From: Sphagnum compactum
Lineage: Eukaryota > Bryophyta > Sphagnopsida > Sphagnales
DNA: 64,000 bases
Direction: 5' to 3'
NCBI GenBank assembly: GCA_965153455.1
Contig: OZ234501.1
Location: 14,012,001 to 14,076,000, forward strand
The notes beneath the pieces were generated by a model that worked only from the letters and a program-made list of their open reading frames with translations, made no database searches and was not told the DNA's origin. Positions 61,107 through 64,000 of the stretch are shown here, piece after piece (positions within the stretch are counted from its first letter, which is position 1; each line of letters opens with the position of its first letter). The position numbers were made by a program, and so were the translations under genes.

Positions 61107-61604
61107 TTAGATAGAGGAGGGTGGGCAAATCCGAGTGCCGTTGATGAAGAGCTCGACTGTGCGCCAGAAGGCGCGCTTGCCTGCCACCTTGGCCTCCTTG
61201 AACAGCGGCCATAGCTGCGACTTGAGCGCCTGCTGCACGGGCGTGAGGTCTTTGTCTAGGCCTAGCTGGGTCCCCGCCAGGCTTTTGCGCCCTTGCAGCG
61301 CAGCCTGGCGGTCTTCGCTTGTTGCGAATTTGAGCAGCACTGCACCGGGGCGCGCACTTGCCGTCAAGGTGGAGGCTCGCGCGGTCGCAGGTCGCTGCTG
61401 CGTGGCGGTGACGACCTTGGCGCGCAACCTCATTTGCCCTTACAACAGCTCTATGTTGAGCCACTACACCAGCTCCTTTTCGGTCTCGCCCTCCTTGACC
61501 TCAAAGCCCGTGAGGCGCAAGTTGAGCTTACGCTCCTCCTGTTTGGGCGCGTCGGCCAGGGTCTCCACAGCTCGGCTGACCACCTGGCGCACGTTCTTGG
61601 CCAT
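61107..61604 (-). pseudogene. LINE ORF1-like RRM domain, 5' truncated
   Basis: Starts MAKNVRQVVSRAVETLAD, then ERKLNLRLTGFEVKEGE, two stops (TAG, TAA), MRLRAKVVTATQ, AVLLKFATSEDRQAALQGR, DLTPVQQALKSQLWPLFKEA and ELFINGTRICPP. This is the RRM plus C-terminal domain of L1-type ORF1 proteins, nucleic-acid chaperones. A TAA at its end separates it from the endonuclease, which is in the same frame. Confidence 0.75.
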
Positions 61605-61621
61605 CACCGTGGTCCAATATT

Positions 61622-62280
61622 CACATGATTCCCAAAAATAAAATTGATGACTTTGTTTTTCTTTTGTAATTATTTCAATCTTAATGATGCTTAAACTTTT
61701 TTTTGACTTTTGTGTCATGTTCATAGCCAAATTTGGCTAAACTATCTTATAGATAATTGTCCCATTTTTTGTTACATCAAAAAATTACCCACCAAAAAAA
61801 AAAAAAACTTTTAATTTCATTTTCTTTTCCAAATTATTAAAAAACTATGGATGAATTTTCATTTTCCTTACCAAATTCTTTAAGAAGCTATTGTTCCATT
61901 TTCTTTTTTCTTTTCCAAATTATTAGGAAAACTATGGTTCTATTTTCATTTTCTTTTCCAATATAATAGAAAAAAAACTAAAGTTTTATTTTCAGTTTTT
62001 TCTCCAATTTATTAAAAATATATAGTTGCCTCTCTTTTTTTTCTTTTTTTTTCCTTCATATTTTAAGTTACTGTTTTTATTTTTATTATTTTTATTTCTC
62101 TCTCTCTCTCTCTTTTATTTTTCCTGTTGTTTTGTGGGAGTTGGAAAATTATATGAGAGGCTTGAAAGCCCCCACGACGTTCTTGAAAAAGAAAAAGAAA
62201 TAAAAACCGAAATAATTAATTAATTAATTAATTAAAATCCAAAAAGCTGAAAAAGGGTACTCTGATACGGACTTATTCGC
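61622..62280. other. T-rich spacer
   Basis: Long T/C tracts, a (CT)n run at about 62098-62112, an (AATT)n run at about 62216-62234, and the palindrome AGCCAAATTTGGCT at about 61723. Likely the distal promoter side of the bHLH gene. Confidence 0.5.
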
Positions 62281-62339
62281 TTGTCTTGTTCGCTCGCTCG
62301 CTCGCTCGCTTGCTCGCGGGATCGAGAAACGCTCGAGAA

Positions 62340-62450
62340 ATGGTCGAAATGGAGGCAGAATTGCGAGAATCTGTGTCGAAGTGGGGCGAAAAATCTCTGC
62401 AACGGAGAAGAGATCGGAATCGATTCGACCCATTTGAAGCGTTACAATGA
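62340..62450 (+). CDS. Upstream ORF 1 (36 aa) in the bHLH leader
   Basis: ATG at 62340, stop TGA at 62448-62450, Arg/Glu-rich (starts MVEMEAELRESVSKWG, ends FEALQ). It ends 7 nt before the donor-like site at 62458. No family recognised; noted because it is the first ATG in the presumed leader. Confidence 0.3.
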   Translation: MVEMEAELRESVSKWGEKSLQRRRDRNRFDPFEALQ

Positions 62451-62734
62451 TTCTCAGGTAAATTCTTTTCCTTTTTTCTTTTTTTTTTCTTTTTTTTTTT
62501 TGGGGCTTCAGCTCTGTTTGATTGCAAAGAAATCAGCGATGTTATATTCTGTTTTCGGAAGAAAGCAGCTGCGATCTTGGACCGAAAGCAGCAGCAGCAG
62601 CAGCAGCAGTGATCTTGGATTCTGTTTTCGGAAGAAAAGCAGCGGTGATCTTGGATCGAAAGCAGCAGCGATCTTGGATTCTGTTTTCGAAGAATGGAAC
62701 GATCTTTGAATTAAATTTGGGTGGAATCTTGTCG

Positions 62735-62845
62735 ATGATGATGATGATGATGATGATGATGTTGTGGAGACAGTTCGTAGCTCAAATGGGTTGCTGCTGC
62801 TCGCGAGTCTCACGCAGTTCTGTGGATGATACAGGCAATGATTGA
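62735..62845 (+). CDS. Upstream ORF 2 starting with nine consecutive ATG codons
   Basis: The (GAT)n run reads as nine ATG codons in a row, followed by LWRQFVAQMGCCCSRVSRSS and a TGA at 62843-62845. The internal MGCCCS resembles an N-myristoylation/palmitoylation signal, but this may be chance. It stops 180 nt before the bHLH start codon. Whether it is translated is unknown. Confidence 0.3.
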   Translation: MMMMMMMMMLWRQFVAQMGCCCSRVSRSSVDDTGND

Positions 62846-63025
62846 GTAGTCTAATGCTGGAGGAAGAAATGCGACTGTGTTTTGTTCAAGGGCGTACTTC
62901 TAACGATCTTTGAGTAGATTTGAGCTGAGCTTTCGGCCTGACACTCCAAGTACTACTCGTAGAAGAAAAAGACGAAGAAGAAGAAGAAGAAGACGCAAAG
63001 AGGTGGAGGAAAACGAAGTTGGACG

Positions 63026-64000
63026 ATGGGAGCTGGAAACCGAGAAGTTTGCGGCGCTAGTGCTGCAGCAGCTCAATGGGTTGAAGATGTTTCTACTTCC
63101 GGCCAGCTGCAGCAGCGACTAAACGGCCACACAGTACCCATAGCTGCTGCACATCGTGAGCCTTTTCATCATCTGGTAACAGGAGCAACAGGAGCAACGT
63201 CAGCAGCGACAGATACTCAAGAAAGTGAGAAATACGGCCACTTGAACGTCTTGTCGCATCACGAATCGAAGCCATGGGTCGCCGCAACTTCAAAGCTGCC
63301 GGAGGTGGATCCATTCTGCATGCTTCAGGAGCTGAAGCCTGTCATGTTATCTGAGTCCGCTGGCACTGTTGTGAGTACTTCTCCAGTAGTTTCTCGAACT
63401 GCTGCTGCAGCAGCAGCAGCAGCAGCAACAAAGCCCAAATCAGCTGCAATGGCAGCTTGGCCTTCTGCAAGGAAGGTGCAGTCAAGGACAGCCTACAATA
63501 GTTTGCCAGCTTTGGGTACTAGTACTAGTACTCAAGGTTTTGCAAATGATGATCTTCATGGGTTGAATCATCATGTGGTGGAAGCTGCTAGCAGCTGGCC
63601 TCAAGGAGGACAAACAGCAGGAGCTGGGGGAGGAGCAGACTCATCAGAAGATTGCAGTGGTGGGGATGTCGGCAGTGGCCTCATGAACAACATGAATATG
63701 GGGGAGAAAAAGTATCAGAAACAGAGCTTGTGCTCTTATCGGGCTTTGACACCCAGTAGCACTGTGTCCAAGAACCTTGTCTCCGAACGCAAGCGGCGGA
63801 AGAAGCTCAATGAAGGACTCTACTCTCTGCGTGCTTTGGTTCCAAAGATTAGCAAGGTAAGCAACCTCTCTGCATGTGTATCTTTAGGACTCCTCAAGCT
63901 GCTCAAGATCAATCTTAAGGACTTATTCTCAAGCTCAAGAAATTTCTTAGGGACTCAAGCCTCAAAGAATCTTCTTAAGAATTTCAAGGTCAAGAATCTG
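63026..64000 (+). CDS. bHLH transcription factor, first coding exon (partial, runs off the window)
   Basis: From ATG 63026, the first Met after an in-frame TAG in the leader, the frame is open for 277 codons to the donor AGCAAG|GTAAGC at 63856. It happens to stay open through the presumed intron to the window end. The N-terminal 240 residues are low-complexity: poly-Ala near 127-137, Ser/Thr/Gly-rich parts and several His pairs. The last residues read SKNLVSERKRRKKLN and EGLYSLRALVPKISK, the basic region and helix 1 of a bHLH domain. Glu and the Arg pair of the basic region are kept, so E-box binding is expected. The segment resembles the DYT1/AMS/bHLH27-35 groups, known in angiosperms for tapetum and anther work. 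Helix 2 and any ACT-like domain lie beyond the window. Upstream 62281-62457 may be a leader exon. Confidence 0.88.
   Translation, partial: MGAGNREVCGASAAAAQWVEDVSTSGQLQQRLNGHTVPIAAAHREPFHHLVTGATGATSAATDTQESEKYGHLNVLSHHESKPWVAATSKLPEVDPFCMLQELKPVMLSESAGTVVSTSPVVSRTAAAAAAAAATKPKSAAMAAWPSARKVQSRTAYNSLPALGTSTSTQGFANDDLHGLNHHVVEAASSWPQGGQTAGAGGGADSSEDCSGGDVGSGLMNNMNMGEKKYQKQSLCSYRALTPSSTVSKNLVSERKRRKKLNEGLYSLRALVPKISKVSNLSACVSLGLLKLLKINLKDLFSSSRNFLGTQASKNLLKNFKVKNL

Larger units (their letters stand above)
58145..61614 (-). mobile_element. 5'-truncated LINE retrotransposon, inactive
   Basis: On the minus strand the order is ORF1 RRM domain, AP-type endonuclease, reverse transcriptase and C-terminal zinc knuckle. 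Long segments stay in a common frame broken by single TAG/TAA stops, several at places where family members would be expected to have CAG or CAA; frameshifts cluster at about 60180-60560. The 3' end has three GTTTACT heptamers at 58146-58166 (+ strand), like the simple-repeat tails of some LINEs. CAATATT flanks both ends (58138-58144 and 61615-61621), a possible 7-bp target-site duplication. The 5' end falls within ORF1, as expected of incomplete reverse transcription. GC content is well above the flanks. Confidence 0.9.
62281..63025 (+). promoter_or_regulatory. Probable 5' leader of the bHLH gene
   Basis: GC rises at 62281 with a (GCTC)n run at about 62291-62310. A donor-like CAG|GTAAAT is at 62458 and a T-tract with TTCAG ends at 62511, a possible but very short (54-nt) intron. 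Imperfect repeats of TTCTGTTTTCGGAAG follow at 62547, 62620 and 62679, then a (GAT)n run at 62734-62760 and a (GAA)n run at about 62976-62994. The leader contains several upstream ATGs. Confidence 0.5.

Noticed and set aside
1-64000. CRISPR array, operon or prokaryotic mobile system
   Set aside because: Repeats found are tandem or dispersed without regular unique spacers, and all recognised genes are intron-containing plant genes or plant transposons.

Overview
This is nuclear DNA of a land plant. The genes are broken by many short GT-AG introns, the spacers are long and AT-rich, and the wreckage of several retrotransposon and DNA-transposon families lies between genes. A decayed PPR gene whose sequence resembles the expanded PPR families of ferns and lycophytes suggests a fern-like genome; this is inference from remembered family style, not from a search.

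Four genes can be modelled, all on the + strand. (1) A Canopy/saposin-B-like secretory-pathway protein, seven exons, 13876-16425, 344 aa. (2) A purple acid phosphatase of the large PAP1/PAP24/PAP27 type, twelve exons, 21421-27390, 638 aa, with all five metal-binding motifs. (3) A LONELY GUY (LOG) cytokinin-activating phosphoribohydrolase, seven exons, 48044-50397, 238 aa. (4) The first coding exon of a bHLH transcription factor, 63026-63856, running off the right edge. They do not form a pathway; they are separate loci in a transposon-rich background.

Transposon remnants: a pogo-like DDE transposase (about 3985-5550, -), a Ty1/copia gag-protease-integrase fragment (about 12230-12870, -), a 5'-truncated LINE with RRM-type ORF1, endonuclease, reverse transcriptase and C-terminal zinc knuckle (about 58145-61614, -), a TIR element of about 334 bp (42076-42409), a possible TTAACATT-rich element (56039-57297), and two dispersed repeat pairs (9836-10200 against 45405-45690, inverted; 32788-33420 against 35811-36430, direct, possibly LTRs). 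A PPR pseudogene lies at 2490-2995.

The most unusual signals are tandem duplications placed on splice sites or leaders: a duplicated 3' splice site in the Canopy gene, a duplicated exon-6 end and donor in LOG, and three 125-bp repeats upstream of the phosphatase that each carry a strong donor-like site. The LOG leader is a GAGA-rich minisatellite with an ATG upstream ORF, and the bHLH leader holds nine consecutive ATG codons. A 45-bp minisatellite at 31590-31970 is open on both strands. No clearly new biological system was found.
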